From contig OV725079.1 of the NCBI GenBank assembly GCA_928085145.1, forward strand, positions 50,974,308 through 51,038,307: DNA of 64,000 nt. The letters run 5' to 3'. Shown in pieces: positions 45,341-57,748 of this stretch. The translations under genes and the position numbers were made by a program. The notes beneath the pieces are model-generated. The model saw nothing but the letters and a program-made list of their open reading frames with translations, searched no databases and had not been told where the DNA came from. The stretch is from Nezara viridula (taxonomy: Eukaryota > Arthropoda > Insecta > Hemiptera > Pentatomidae). How positions within the stretch are numbered: position 1 is the stretch's first letter; each line of letters begins with the position of its first letter.

Positions 45341-45751
45341 CGTAGTTTTTTTTTTTTTTTTTTTTTAATACATGGCTCAGAATTTTGGAGGTACAAACAG
45401 AAATTTTTCGGAAACTTCTTAATGCACCATGCACAAAGATTCAACATACCAACACTAAACATTAACGCACAGAATGAATCATTCAAATCCACTCACACAG
45501 TCACTTTCCTCCTCCATGCCTCTCGGTCGATCTAAAAAGATAGTTTTCCAAGTATCTAATACTTCACTGATAACACAAAATTTAATTCAATACTCACGTT
45601 GAAGCGATTCGAGGAAAATCAAACCACCATCTCAATCTCGCTTGAAGCGTTGCAACTCAGTTGTAAATATATTGCGAAAAACTAAAAAAAATAGATAGTT
45701 TACTGGTCTATTAAAATTACTACTCAAAATTATTATTTCATAAAATAAAAC

Positions 45752-46146
45752 AAAAAACTATGATGTGTGCTTTAGAACACACGATATGTGAAAACATCAA
45801 CAAAGCGAAATTATAAATAATATCTCATTACAAAGAAGATGAATTGTTGAACGATTCTCTGGCTTACAGTATGCAAGTCCGATTTTTAGTATCCGAAAAA
45901 TTTTAATCCATATGTTCAACCTCGTTATCTTTTGGTTTTCTAAACTATTTTTTCTACTCGCCTCTCTGACACGGCGTCGCGTTAAGATACCATTTCGAAT
46001 TATAATCTATTACAAAGAGGATGAAATGCTGAAAAATCTCCTCGATTACGATATGCAGGCCCGATTTTTCGTTTCCGAGATATTTTAATCCATATGTAAA
46101 AATATTTCATTTAGTCGACTCTAGCCGACTTTACCCGATCATTAAA
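45752..46146 (-). repeat. Unit repeat, copy E (minus)
   Basis: Begins with the inverted hairpin tail GATGTGTGCTTTAGAACACA, then two minus-oriented units, ending at the inverted head GTCGACTCTAGCCGACTTTA. With copy D it forms two tail-to-tail copies separated by ~400 bp of unassigned sequence. Confidence 0.75.
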
Positions 46147-46213
46147 AATTCTAAAGCCACATTAAATGACGTTTAATGTTTTCCTGTATGTTTTAAATCA
46201 TGAATTAAAATGT

Positions 46214-46360
46214 ATGGTTTTCTATGACAATATCTTCATGATAGTCCAACGTCAATAATAAAAGCAATTAATTCAAGTTAAACCATTAATTGATCTTAAG
46301 GCAGCCTAAATTCTTCAAGAGACCCTTCGTCACCGTAGGTTGAAGTAGCTGATCCAATCA
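46214..46360 (-). repeat. Dispersed repeat R4, minus copy
   Basis: Inverted homolog of 42668-42821 (GTTTTCTATGACAATATCTT through AGACCCTTCGTCACC). Confidence 0.85.
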
Positions 46361-47124
46361 GGGAAATACTTTTTACAATTAAAATAAGAAAAACGCCTGA
46401 ACTTTGTTTACACCCTAGTTTATGAAAAAAATAACGTGACGTAGAAACGTTGCTTTAATTTTTTTTTTTTAAATACGACCTCCTTGATTTAATGAACTAT
46501 TTCTAGGACAATGGCTGCCTTAAATTCCGCTGAACAGACGGAACAGGAGCTGTTCCAGGTAGTCCTTTTAGACCGCTCCTTCCTGGACCCACCGGTCAAC
46601 AGTTCCGCTTTTCCTCTAAGTGCGGGAGGACCGGTAATGAAATTTCTCTTCGATGAGTCCGAATTTCATCGATACTTTGTTTGATCGATATTGTGTTTCG
46701 TGGTGTAGTAGTTGATATTTTTATATGATTCCAATGATTCGCTGCGTTGTATTGTACAACAACCAATTGAGTCTTCAATATCAGGTACGAGTGAATACAG
46801 ACAGTTTGATGCCTTACTAACGTGTAAAAGTATGATTAGAACTCAGTTCTAAAAATTTGTTCACAAAATTAAATGTCAATGATATGTCTTACCATCAATG
46901 TTTATTTATTTTATAACTTCATATCTTTATTTGCACCTATCACACATGGGAGCGACAATTAACAAATTTGATGAAGAATATTAGGTATCACACTTAACAA
47001 ATGTCACTCCACCTTGTCTATTGGACCAAGATCTCATGATCACGGTATAATTGGTATTCTGAGAATGGTGGAAGATTAACAACGTGTTCACAATATAACC
47101 TACCTTTATTAACATCCCGAGTAA
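46361..47124. other. Unassigned
   Basis: Contains a GC-richer patch (46530-46640) and a 60-codon minus frame (46596-46778) without a recognised domain. Confidence 0.4.
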
Positions 47125-47309
47125 ACCTCCTTCCTCGCCTTTTAGTCTATATGGGGTTTTGTCCCACGTCGGAGGAATAAGTGGGGGAATCATGCCAACT
47201 TAAAAGTCACACCGGCACTTGGATTTGAACTCGTAAATTTTAGTGTATCATCAGGTTGTCATGGCAACGCGTGTTATACACAACGGGTTAGCCGGTCGGG
47301 CCCACTCCT
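47125..47309 (-). mobile_element. SINE family 2 (minus)
   Basis: The minus-strand head is GGAGTGGGCCCGACCGGCTA, with a B box GAGTTCAAATCC (rc of 47221-47232). The body GACTTTTAAGTTGG...CCGACGTGGGAC is shared with 50569-50775. The A box is degenerate. It is tRNA-derived by the head and B box. The 3' limit is uncertain. Confidence 0.75.
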
Positions 47310-47578
47310 TTTCAGTTAAAATCGGGACCTTAATTAGCTTTAATAATTACGTAATAATTTAATTATGCTTTAATATTATTTTTTAATCTTATAATATTAT
47401 TTAACTTAATAAAGCTTTAATAATTACATCGCTGCTTTCGAATACCGCCCGCTACGTTCGCTCTAAACAAATCCCCAATGGTCGATATAAGGCGGTAGAC
47501 ACGTTTCTCTCGAAGTGTTACTTTCATGATTTAAATTCATTTTCCAAAGTGTGTACTATTTTGTATATTGAGTTGTTT

Positions 47579-47930
47579 TCGTTTCGATGTCTAGGCGCAA
47601 AACATCAAGGTCATCAGCTCTCGATCAACTAAATAACACTACTTTTATACTGTTTGGACGGTTGGTACAAAAAATAAAAATAAAAAAGGATAAAAAAAAA
47701 TAAATAAATAAAGATAATAATAGACACTTATAGATAATAAGATAGAATAGATAAATAAATAAACTTTAAAAAAATAGCAATAAAATCAATAAATGTATTG
47801 AAATTAATAAACAAATGAACTTTTAAAATAATAAACCAAAAGTATATAAAAAAAATTAATAATAATAATAATAATAATAAATCTGCAAAGGATCATTAGT
47901 TATAAGCTTGTCATATATGTTTTTAAAGTT
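47579..47930 (-). mobile_element. I-like 3' UTR end (minus)
   Basis: Minus-strand homolog of 10066-10375. It includes TCATATATG...ATAACTAATGATCCTTTGC, a poly-AT UTR and the terminal stem-loop CUGAUGA...GAUGU/ACAUC...GAAAC at 47581-47617, where the variable linker is CCUU instead of UCUG. No coding sequence is retained. Confidence 0.82.
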
Positions 47931-49128
47931 TATTGAGTTGTATTTTGAGTGTAAATGTGGTAAATAAGTATCAGTATTTCAGGGTTTAAAACTAAAAATA
48001 AACAGGGTTTAAAACGGTTTAGTATTTCAGTGTTTAAGACTTGAAAACGTAAATATAAACAATAATTATAGTAATTAACATTATTATTACTAAGAGGGTA
48101 CACCCTACCCGTCTGAACGCGGACCAACTCCCATTTTACAATTATACAACTGCACATTTAATTGTACAACTTGTTGTTCAAATTTCATAACTTTAATTTA
48201 CAAGTACTCTGTGGTTCAGATTGAATTATTTTTTATTAATATAATAAATAATTGTTTATCAATATTAAAAAAAATTTGTACGGGAATTGTTTATCAATAT
48301 AAAAAAAAAAATCACGTACAAATTTTTAGTCTCAAATCTTTATTTCGCATTAGGAGAGTCAGAGGTAGCAGGAGCTCAAAAAATATGTAATTAAATAAAC
48401 AGCTGTATAATTTTTAAAACAATCACCGAGCTTACGTTATCTCCTACTATCCTAATACTAAAATAAAATAAAATATGAAAGTCACTAAACACTTTTTTAT
48501 GTAATAGAGAGATGAAAATCCTTACGACACTTGTAATTGTAATATTAAATAAATGATACTAATCGTTCTTCAAGTCATATGTTTCATGTAATTTTTCAAA
48601 TGTCGTTTTCGGATTTCTTAGTCGTTTTTGGAATGTATGTAGGAAGATTTTTTAACGATTTGTTTCAACGTCTATTAATACACAGAGGATACTAAACAGA
48701 AGAATCTGAAAACAGTACTGTCCAAACAATGCTCCAATCTCAGCCTCTTGCTTTGACTGTTAAAGACGAAAGAACACCTCATTTATGCCACAAACAACTT
48801 TTTATAATCGGTATATATATATCTATATATTTTTTTTTATTCCAGATTTATTATTCAATTGTGTACTTTTTGATAATCTACTTTATCGGACTAGTCAAAT
48901 CAAAGTCTGTGGCTTTCTGAAGTAAACGACTTCACGTCTCTCTAGAATAGTATTGAGTTTAACACTTCTTAACTTTATTAGATTGTTGTAACATTTACTT
49001 CACATTTCGTAAAGATTCCTAAAACAAAAGATGCCGTGGAAACCTAAAATAAAAGGTTTTTATAAAACCTAAATAATAGGTGTTAATAAAATATCCAATC
49101 TAGTTCAGAATAAAAAATAATTGATTAA
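47931..49128. other. Unassigned; 35-bp tandem duplication
   Basis: AATTGTTTATCAATAT followed by an A run is duplicated in tandem at 48251-48318 with few differences. No coding signature. Confidence 0.5.
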
Positions 49129-49141
49129 ATCATGAGCCTAA

Positions 49142-49326
49142 TTTTTTTTTTTTTCTACCCCCCATTAATTTCTTGATTACAAATACAATATACATATAAA
49201 TGTTATATATACATAAATTTTTCAATTTCCTTTTATTGCCCAAGGGCATTTTAAGGTAAGAGGGCTCTGCACGCTATGCGTATCGCTTCTCGGCCTATCG
49301 GCTAAGATCAAAGTGTAAAGTGTAAT
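49142..49326 (-). mobile_element. Retroposed segment with A tail and 13-bp TSD
   Basis: Flanked by ATCATGAGCCTAA at 49129-49141 and 49327-49339, an exact 13-bp direct repeat. A T14 run at the left edge equals a minus-strand poly(A) tail. Minus-strand AATAAAAGG lies inside (rc near 49228-49236). A tail plus duplication indicates LINE-type retroposition. The opposite end carries a U2 snRNA start in the other orientation. Confidence 0.7.
49282..49317 (+). ncRNA. U2 snRNA 5'-end pseudogene (first 36 nt)
   Basis: ATCGCTTCTCGGCC then GGCTAAGATCAAAGTGTA match the universally conserved 5' end of U2 snRNA with 2 mismatches in 36 nt (from recall of the conserved sequence). After this the match stops: AAGTGTA is repeated and the branch-point recognition element GUAGUA is lost, so it cannot function. 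Upstream at 49233-49254, TTATTGCCCAAGGGCATT loosely resembles an insect PSEA promoter element (weak inference). Confidence 0.8.
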
Positions 49327-49339
49327 ATCATGAGCCTAA

Positions 49340-50568
49340 AAAAAAAATTACTTCACAATAAATATCATTAAGGTAACTTTACAAGTGAGAAGAACCCGTG
49401 ACATAATTATTTAAAGATCGACTTGTCTTGACAACTTGCGATGTTTACACGCATGATTTCAGCCAGTTCTGATAGTGATTTTAAATATACAAGATGTATC
49501 CTGGGGGAAAAAAAAGAAGTATCAGCTTTATTAGAAAAGGAAATAAAACGAAAATGAGAAGAAAAATGAAATGTGCATGATAAATTGACAATGAAAGACC
49601 ATGAATTTGAGTTTCTTATCTACTAAGATATTGCTCAGAAGTAAAACGTATATTATAGTTGAATTAATTGGAGCGAAACAATGTAACGGATGATAAACAA
49701 GTCGTATCATTATTACTTTTTGATTGATACATTATTTAATTTAATTGTATTCTCGTATTACTTTCATCAATCTAGAATCATATCTATAATTATTGTTAAT
49801 TATTAATCTGCAACTTCGGTTTGTTGTTATTTTTATCGATCCATTCATTTTGGGAATCCCCAATTGGTATTTGATCTTAGAAATGTTATTAACATGAGCC
49901 CACATATACATTGCGTCAGTCCGGTCTTATTTTTCATTCCATTCTTATCCAAAACTAATCAGTGAGTGTAAACTACTGTACAAAACATATATAATATTGA
50001 AAAATTGCTCGACTTCTACTTGTCGATTCTGTGATTAATTACGGATAAGTTGAGCAATTGTAATGATTGGTCAATAATTAGTTGTTATATGTTTTTCTTA
50101 TGGGTTTTTCTCGTTGATATGCTATTAAAAAATATTAGAATTATTATTATTTATAATTATATTGTTATTTTATACTAAATTACTTTTATCGGTATTTCAA
50201 ATTTTTCCAGAGTTCATTTTAGTGACATTTTTCTTATACTAATTATTATTATTATATAATAATGTTTACTTTTTTATTCTGATTTTTTTTTTATCTAATT
50301 AAATAGACAAAGTTTGCCAATTTCCAGATTGAAAACGCCCTATTTCAGAAGATTTTATGTAGATAAAACATTTGTAGGTTATGATAAGATCAAGGCATTC
50401 ACGAAGTTTTAGGGGTATCTTAATAATTTGATAAAAAGGGGTCTGTGTACCACACGTTATTTTGGCTCCTGGAAAGTGGCTACGGGCTATTTCTCATGTT
50501 CATTGACGTCATTTCATTGAAGTGCATTGTATTTAAAAAATATTATTTTTTTAAAACTAAATTATTAG
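49340..50568. other. Unassigned AT-rich DNA
   Basis: Nothing recognised. Confidence 0.4.
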
Positions 50569-50775
50569 GGGGCGGGACAGCCGTGCTGGCTATTGTGTGT
50601 GCTTAGCACCGTGCGTTGCCTGCAAACCTAATAACGTAAGTTTGAGATCGAAAAATAATTACGAGTTCAAATCCCGGTGCCCATTGAGACTTTTGACTCG
50701 GTATAATTCCCTGCCCGCTTCTCCGGCCTGCGAACAAACCCTGTTTAGTATAAAAAGTAAGGAGGAAGAGGACAA
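50569..50775 (+). mobile_element. SINE family 2 (plus)
   Basis: Head GGGGGCGGGACAGCCGTGCT, B box GAGTTCAAATCCC at 50663-50675, body GACTTTTGACTCGGTATAAT and CTCCGGCCTGCGAACAAACC, end near AAGTAAGGAGGAAGAGG. Homologous to 47125-47309 inverted. The open frames here are incidental. Confidence 0.78.
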
Positions 50776-51718
50776 AAAAAAACATAAGTTATTAGTTTAT
50801 TTTTGTTTATTAATCTTACAACCGATAAATGTGAATTTAAACAACAAAAATATTTTTTTAAAACTGTTGTCATTCATCGAACGTGTTAAAAAGATATTTT
50901 TATCCATGTCATCTTTTAACCTCTCGCATACCACTTCCACTATATTCTTGCGTAACATAGTTAAATAACCCTTGCTCCCAAGAACTGCTTTTAATAGCTC
51001 AATAAACAAATAAATTATTATTGATAATTTGCCATTTATAGATAATGTAAACTTCCAAAAAAAAAATAAAAATAGGTTAATCTTGAAAACATATCTCTGG
51101 AATATTAAAAAATATTCAGGATTCATGTTCTCTGCTAAGAATGGTATCTGAAGAAAGAATTTCCGTTGAGAAACCCGAGTTGGAGGAATTCGTAGTTGTG
51201 TACGTAAGGGATTGCTGGAGCTGTGGTTCCCAGCGGAGAGTTCAACTATGGATCAACCGGTTCCTTGCAGTGCACTTTTAACTGATAACATGGATAATTA
51301 TCATTAATCTACTTTAGTCGGTGGCGATCGAGACGGTAAACCGTGTGAAATTCGTCAAGTCCATAGTTGACTAGTTGATGACACTTTTACGTAAACATGA
51401 GGTAAGTGCTACACTACTTTTTATGTGCTCTATTAACGATGATGTTCACAAACAGAGGCCACAGACGTGAGATCAAAGATTTCAATAAAGCATTCAAGTG
51501 ATACTAGATCGAAAAATATTACACCCATATCCGAGCTTTCTTACAAATACGTCATGAGGACCGACAGAAAAATAAAATATTTTATCTGTCCTGACCTAAA
51601 ATATTTTAACATTTTTTATATTATCGTTTAATGCGTTTGCTCAGAATTGATTTCGAGGTAATATAAATCAGTTTTTATTAGTCAGTAAATTTAAAAAAAA
51701 ACGTATTGATGATGGTAT
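50776..51718. other. Unassigned
   Basis: GC-richer patch at 51150-51380 with no recognised domain. Otherwise AT-rich. Confidence 0.4.
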
Positions 51719-51934
51719 TAAAGGCTCATTTACACGTTGCCAGTCGCTGGCGCCAGTCACTGGTGCTAGTCGCTGGCATTCCAGTCGACTGGCGCATTAC
51801 AGTTAAAGCTCATTTACACGGTGCCAGTCGCATTCCAGTTGACTGGCGCCTAAAGTTTACACATTCCCGTTAATGTAGAACGATTCGAGTGTTATGCCTT
51901 TTATGACTTTTTAACCTGCCATTCCAACGCTCAG

Positions 51935-53880
51935 TCTCCTTCGTCATGACAGAGTGGATCGTACGGATGGTGGAGTAGGTCTCTTTGTCCATGTCAGCCT
52001 TAAATCCACAATCCTTCGTTGCTCTTCCTTAACCGATTCTCTGCGCATTGAATACCTCTTTGCCGAAATCCTCACAACTTCATCTGCCATTATGTTTGCT
52101 GTCATATATCGCCCTACTAGAATTGTTTTTGATGTATCATTCGAGATTTCTTTGTACAACTTAATTCCTTCCTACTCAAATGTCATCCTCTCCGGCGAAT
52201 TTAAAATCAATTTACTGATGTAATCGATCGATTATTCTTACCTAACAAGTGCCCTCCATTATCTCAGCCTTTAGCCATTATCCTATAGTATCCTACAACT
52301 CTACCATATATACCCAGTTCTCGGAGTCCTGGCTCGATCTGTTTATCCTAGATTTCTTAGACAAACTCCTTCCTGCATTTCAGCACTCGATCCCGTTTCT
52401 ATCTTACCACGGTCTTATCCAGATTTCTTACAATATCCCTATCCCATCCTTTTCTCCTCGAACGATATCATTCCGAAACCTAAATCCACTCACTCACGAA
52501 ACATTTTCAAACGATCTTGACGATATTCAATGGGATCGTATTTACTTCTCAAAATCCATCGACACCATGGTAGAAACCTTAACCACTCATATTCACTCCA
52601 TCCTCGACTGACATGCTCCTATTATCACAAACAAAATCCTTCCGCTCCTTGGTTGACTTCTGCTTTGAGACAGTGTATGAGAGAAAGAGATGCTGCAAAC
52701 CGACGGTTTAAACGAACTCGAGTTCCTGAAGATTTTCTGTTCTTCGAACAGCTTCGAAACAGCACTCAATCAGCAGTACGCCGTACCGAATCCAGTTAAT
52801 ACTATTATTCCTTATTGAACTCCCCTAATACCAATGCCACTTGGGCTATTCTTAGAAAACTGACCATTGGTAAAACACCTCAGTCCCAGTCCATTTCCGT
52901 TTTTGCTCACTTCACCTCTACGCTCACTTTGTCTCCTGCCATTTAGCAACCACATCACGTCCAGTCCGGCTCCTATGTTTTCCTCTTTTAATACTGATCA
53001 CTACTTTTTCCCCCACATTATCCCTGACTATCTTCTTAACTCCATTCAGAAGTCCCATACAAACGATTATGGTCATGATTTTTGTTGCAAATCCTAAAAC
53101 CCCCCATCAGAATCTCCACCCTTGTCCAGAGGTATTCCCCAATCTTCTCCTGAACAACTCCACTATCTTATTCCATACTACCGTTAAAAAACTAGGTGTT
53201 ACTTTTGATTAAACCCTCTCCTGGAAACCACACATCTCCCAAATTTCTCTTTGCAATCTCCTCCCTAAAACAGTTCAACCGCCTATGTTATCTCCTTTCT
53301 TCCATATAAGTCCGTCAACTCCTAGTTACCTCCCTTGTTTTCCCCCACTTGGACCATGGCTGTATGGTGTACGGTGGACTCTCGGGAGATTGCGAAGCCA
53401 AACTTAAACGCCTAATGACTTTCCAATTACGTTTTATTTTCGGGCTCTCAAGAGATGCGCCAGTATTACACCGTGTTGAAGTGGCTCTATCCATCCTATC
53501 ACCGTAGGTAATTCCTAGCTACCTTTCTGTACCAAATCATTAGAACTCATCGAGCCTCCTATTTTTTTACAGCTTACAATTTAAATACTTCAACCAATCC
53601 CGTCCCACTAGATCTGATACTCCGGCCTCTATCCTCCCCCTCACCAAACTGCTGTGTTTGACAAATCCTTTGCAATTCAAGCCGTCTCCCACGGGGATTC
53701 CATCCCTGCTGATATTAGACACACACAATCAGTTTCCTCTTTCAAACCTCTCCTCTTTAAAGACCTAGTTTTTTCTATTATATTCTAGTTTTTTTCTATT
53801 ATTCTGTTATATTTCGTAATCCATCTGATCGAAATATAACAGTCACAGAATAATAAAGTATAATTTCCATTTTATCTCAC
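51935..53880 (+). pseudogene. Jockey-like retrotransposon, EN to 3' UTR, RT core deleted
   Basis: In order: an endonuclease C-terminal part (DRTDGGVGLFVHVSLKS, then IMFAVIYRPTRIVF and NVILSGEFKINLL, 51935-52224). Next a linker ORF (52249-52611) and the EN-RT junction (NPSAPWLTSALRQCMRERDA, 52620-52800). Next GKTPQSQS and the RT N-terminus to about 53095. Finally the thumb/C-terminus (LGVTFD, SWKPHISQISL, FAIQAVSHGDSIPAD, 53190-53760). The palm with the FADD motif is absent between 53095 and 53190. There are several frameshifts and stops. The UTR has a perfect 13-bp hairpin and AATAAAG near 53850. Confidence 0.9.
53804..53842 (+). other. Perfect 13-bp hairpin in Jockey 3' UTR
   Basis: CTGTTATATTTCG, a 13-nt loop, then CGAAATATAACAG, about 20 nt before the AATAAAG end. 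It may be an RT-recognition stem-loop or a UTR stability element. Confidence 0.8.
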
Positions 53881-56800
53881 TCATATATAAGAACATTCAG
53901 TGCCCTTGAAAAGTACTAATTTAGTGGCTAAACATTTGTCTGTTTATGTTTTGTTGGATATTGAATTTGAAGTCATTAGGTCGAAGATGGATGCATTAAA
54001 AGCAAAATTAATTTTTACTTTATCTTAAATAATACAATGTGAACTATTGTATACAATATAAAATATTGTATTTATTCAAATGTTAACAATATTTTGAAAC
54101 GGTTCTGTTAAAATTCTAATTGACTTTAAAGTCGATCTAATCAATGACCAAATGGTAATCTGAAACGAAGGACTGTATTTAAAATATTAATAATTTATCG
54201 AAATAATTTAAAAATTTTGTGTAAAATAAATAAATTACATTTATGAAATAATAAATGAATTACATTTGTTACAATGGAAAATGTCATGTAGCCGAAAGAC
54301 AAGGAAGGGAGGAATAAATAAATAATCGACTCTCATAAGTTATTACCCTTCATTTTAAGCTATACATTTAAGCGTTCTTTGTTACTCACCATCATCTTCT
54401 ACGATTTATTTACTTAATATAATATTCTCTAAAATCTTAATCTTTCCGCCCATACAGATAGACACTGTCATATTAAAGATGCTTTTTATCTTTTATGGTT
54501 TCAATTTGGCATATAAGTGACGTACAAAATAAGAACAAATCTTTATCGTTTAAAAGTTATGAATAAATACAGACAGATTAGTTATAAGCGATTTAGAACT
54601 AAAATAAAACACCTTATTGCAGTCTAATCTATTACCGATATCCACAATTTGTTAAGCTTATATTACGAATGTTGGCGTTCGCACAGGATATATTATTTTA
54701 AAATTTTGGTAATATTTGCTTCAGCTGATTTACCATTACCACCATTACCACCAGTTAGGCATAGGTTTTCATCAATCATAAAAAAAAGTATTTAAATAAG
54801 TATTTTGGACAATCTGTTTTGCCGGTTAATCATACCTTGCCGAGGGTAGGGGCCAGTCAAACAAAAATATTTGTTCTACTGGCATGTGCCAGTTGACTGG
54901 CAAACCAGTCTCTCTCTCGTGAACTATTTACTACCTGCCTCGCTATTTCTAATAAAGGGGGGTTTTGTATAGGGCTGTTTAAGAGGTACAACCAACCTAT
55001 TCTAATTGGATTGGAGCTAAACGCACCAAAAAAAAAAGAAAAAAAAAAGAAAAAAGAAATTTAATTTAATTACAAGTTTAAATGGTAAAGTATGTTTGGT
55101 GGTAAGAGAAATGTTAAATATTGTTTCTTACTTTTTATTAATTTTTTTTTTCTAGTCCTTGTTGCAACGTCAATTAGTGTTATTATATCAATAAAAATGA
55201 TGCCATTGATTAACTTGAAACGAAATTCCCCGCAACATCAGTATTTTAAAACTCATATAAACATACTCTACTTATGTATTTAATATAACACGTTAGCTGC
55301 AGAGAATGATATCTCTTAAATGTGTTTTCCGACAATATCGGTCATCGGCGACCGACACTATTTATGAAGTTCCGAACGGCATCAGACGCCGGAGGAGGCA
55401 TACATAAGTTTCGCGGTATACCGCTGTCATTTAAAAGAAAAGGTGAACTAAATTCCCTATTCGGAGTCTCTATCTGTTGATTGTGTTCTCATTAATGGCC
55501 AGCAATCGTAGGAGTGAGTGGACTCCAACGTCCGAGGCCGTTTATCATTATTTCATTAAAAAAGTGTTATTTTTAGGGACATAAATCTTAAATATAGAAA
55601 ATAAAATGAGAAATAGTTTATTTATTACATATAATTATAGTTTTTATGATATAATTTATACATTATTCATGTAATAGCTTTTTAAATGGAAAGATAAAAA
55701 TGGAACATAAAAAAAAACGAAGTTTCCAAATAAGTACCATATTCTGGAAATGCAACAAAAGTATAGGTATTTGGGTATTCACTATTACATTGGAATTTAT
55801 TTTCCAATTTTCCTTTCACTTTAAAAGGAAAAATTAAGTTGCTAACTGCTTGTGATACTAGTTATTTGCCTCATTACTTCCTAGGATCTGTCTCAGTTCT
55901 TATTAGCATTCTCTGTTTTCCTCTCTAGCCTGAAGGCTGAATAAAAGAATGGACACAACCCGGACGTGGTAACGATATTTAGCGCCGAGTTGCGAGTTCA
56001 TCAGCGAGAACAGACAAGAATTTTCTAATTGATATGGGTTTTTCTTTTTTCATATTAAAGATAATCCAAGAATTGACCTCTAACGTTCCAAACATTATCT
56101 CAATCACCATGCGTGAGCACTGTTCTGTCACGTCAGGAATATGTATCGGATGTCGGGGGATGCTGCCGTGCGGAAATCATATTTAATCAGTCTCAAGCGG
56201 TATCGGTCCCAGGCGTACTACACCTTCATATCGTATATAATGATTATTTACATTAGCATCTTTACATCTATCCGGCTCCCATTCAAATATTTCTAAAAAC
56301 TAAAATTTTATAGGCTTTGTAAGATAGACAAAATTCGAAACAATCCCGGCCACTTGGCAGTCTAGACGAATATCGGAATCCGGGGACCTTAACCGTAGTA
56401 ATAAGTATAGTTAGTGAAAGTCTATTATATATAGCATACTTAAAGGATAATTTTGAACCATAATGAATAAGATGAAAGCACTAGAATCAAATGAAATCAT
56501 ACTACATTATTAAGTCATTAAGGTGTTTTTTCTATACCTTTAATTACAGTTTTTCTTAACAAGCAGATATCTCGTTTTAATAAAAAAAAAAAATAAATAA
56601 ATAAATAAAAATTAAAAAAAAGAGAATCATTTGGTTTCTTTCTACTTAATATTTCAATAATAACTATAGTTATTATTATAACACAATATTACTACAGCTT
56701 GAGCCAAAATCTAATATTATATATTTTACCATCACTTAAATATTTATATAAAAATATTAAAACTTCTAAACTGGGCTGAGATGGGATGACATTTTTTAAA

Positions 56801-56891
56801 TTCACATTCAAATAATATAAATTTGAAATATGTATATATATAATATATATATAAAAAAAAAACTAAAAAAAAAAGATATTAAAATAATGAT
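53881..56891. other. Unassigned interior of the composite
   Basis: AT-rich, with a subterminal-like repeat at 54811-54912 (TTTTGCCGGTTAATCATACC and GGCCAGTCAAAC, ACTGGCATGTGCCAGTTGAC) that is a direct relative of 56892-57000. A GC-richer patch lies at 55330-55560. No transposase or other gene was recognised. Confidence 0.45.
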
Positions 56892-57748
56892 TTGTTTTGC
56901 TGGTTAGTCATATCTAGTTCCAAGTAGGCGCTTGCCAGTGCGCCAGTCAATCAAAATTTTCTTGCCAGTGCCTCGCTGGCCTCTCCAGTGACTGGCATGA
57001 ACCGTTTACACGTTGCCAGTCGCTGGCATTGAGTGACTGGCGACCTCGACTGGCAAGCCAACTGGCACCGTGTAAATGAGCCTTAAATGAATTTGAATAT
57101 ACAGTAAGTCACAAAAACCAAAATACGCCTTCTTGTAAAGTAGGACAAGAAACTTTTTGTCAACAAATAACTATTTAAATTCGTTTTTACCGTCCTTTAG
57201 AATTCTTAATTTTTTTTTTTTTTAATTAAAAACATTAAATGTTTGGACTATATTCTATAAGAGAATTTTTTTTTTTCATGCCGTTTACTAAAGCCTTCAT
57301 AACCGCTCTAGATTTTCTTATAATACAACATTGTTAAAACCATTGGAAAACTGAATTATTGTTCTTTCAAATCATATCAATAACTTTAAGTTACTACGCT
57401 TGTATAAATAATATTAAAAAAACTCCACGAATATTTTTACCACAATGTTTTTTTTTTTATTCTGCTGATTTTGTCCATTTTTCGTGTGTTGAGGTTTTAC
57501 ATTTCTCCTTAATTCAAGGCCATTTTCCACCAATATTTTATTTCTTTTATAATAACATCTTTGACAACGTTTCGCCAAGCGCTTGGGCCATTTTCAAAAA
57601 AAAGAAAAAGTATAAATTATGAGGTAGTACACAAATGAATAGGAAAATCAGTAGGTGAATAAGATATATAATATATGTAAAATCAATTCAATAATTTAAT
57701 TGTTATTTCATCTCAAACTACACGGACACACAAACAGGGGACGGACAA

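Larger units (their letters stand above)
51722..57083. mobile_element. Composite with Harbinger-like inverted ends
   Basis: The terminal sequence AGGCTCATTTACACG is present at 51722 and inverted at 57083, each abutted by TAA (51719-51721, 57084-57086), as expected for the TWA duplication of PIF/Harbinger elements. Subterminal arrays of GCCAGT/ACTGGC follow each end. A second start-like block (AGCTCATTTACACGG) lies 85 bp inside at 51807. Subterminal-like sequence also occurs at 54811-54912. The interior holds a decayed Jockey (51935-53880) and ~3 kb unassigned DNA. No transposase was seen, so the 5.36-kb unit may be one element with nested insertions or two neighbouring ones. Confidence 0.65.

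Noticed and set aside
49282..49317. A functional U2 snRNA gene
   Set aside because: Only the first 36 nt match. The branch-point element, Sm site and the remaining ~150 nt are absent.
50597..50968. A 123-codon open frame as a gene
   Set aside because: Its first half lies in the SINE-2 sequence and the rest is low-complexity AT-rich DNA.
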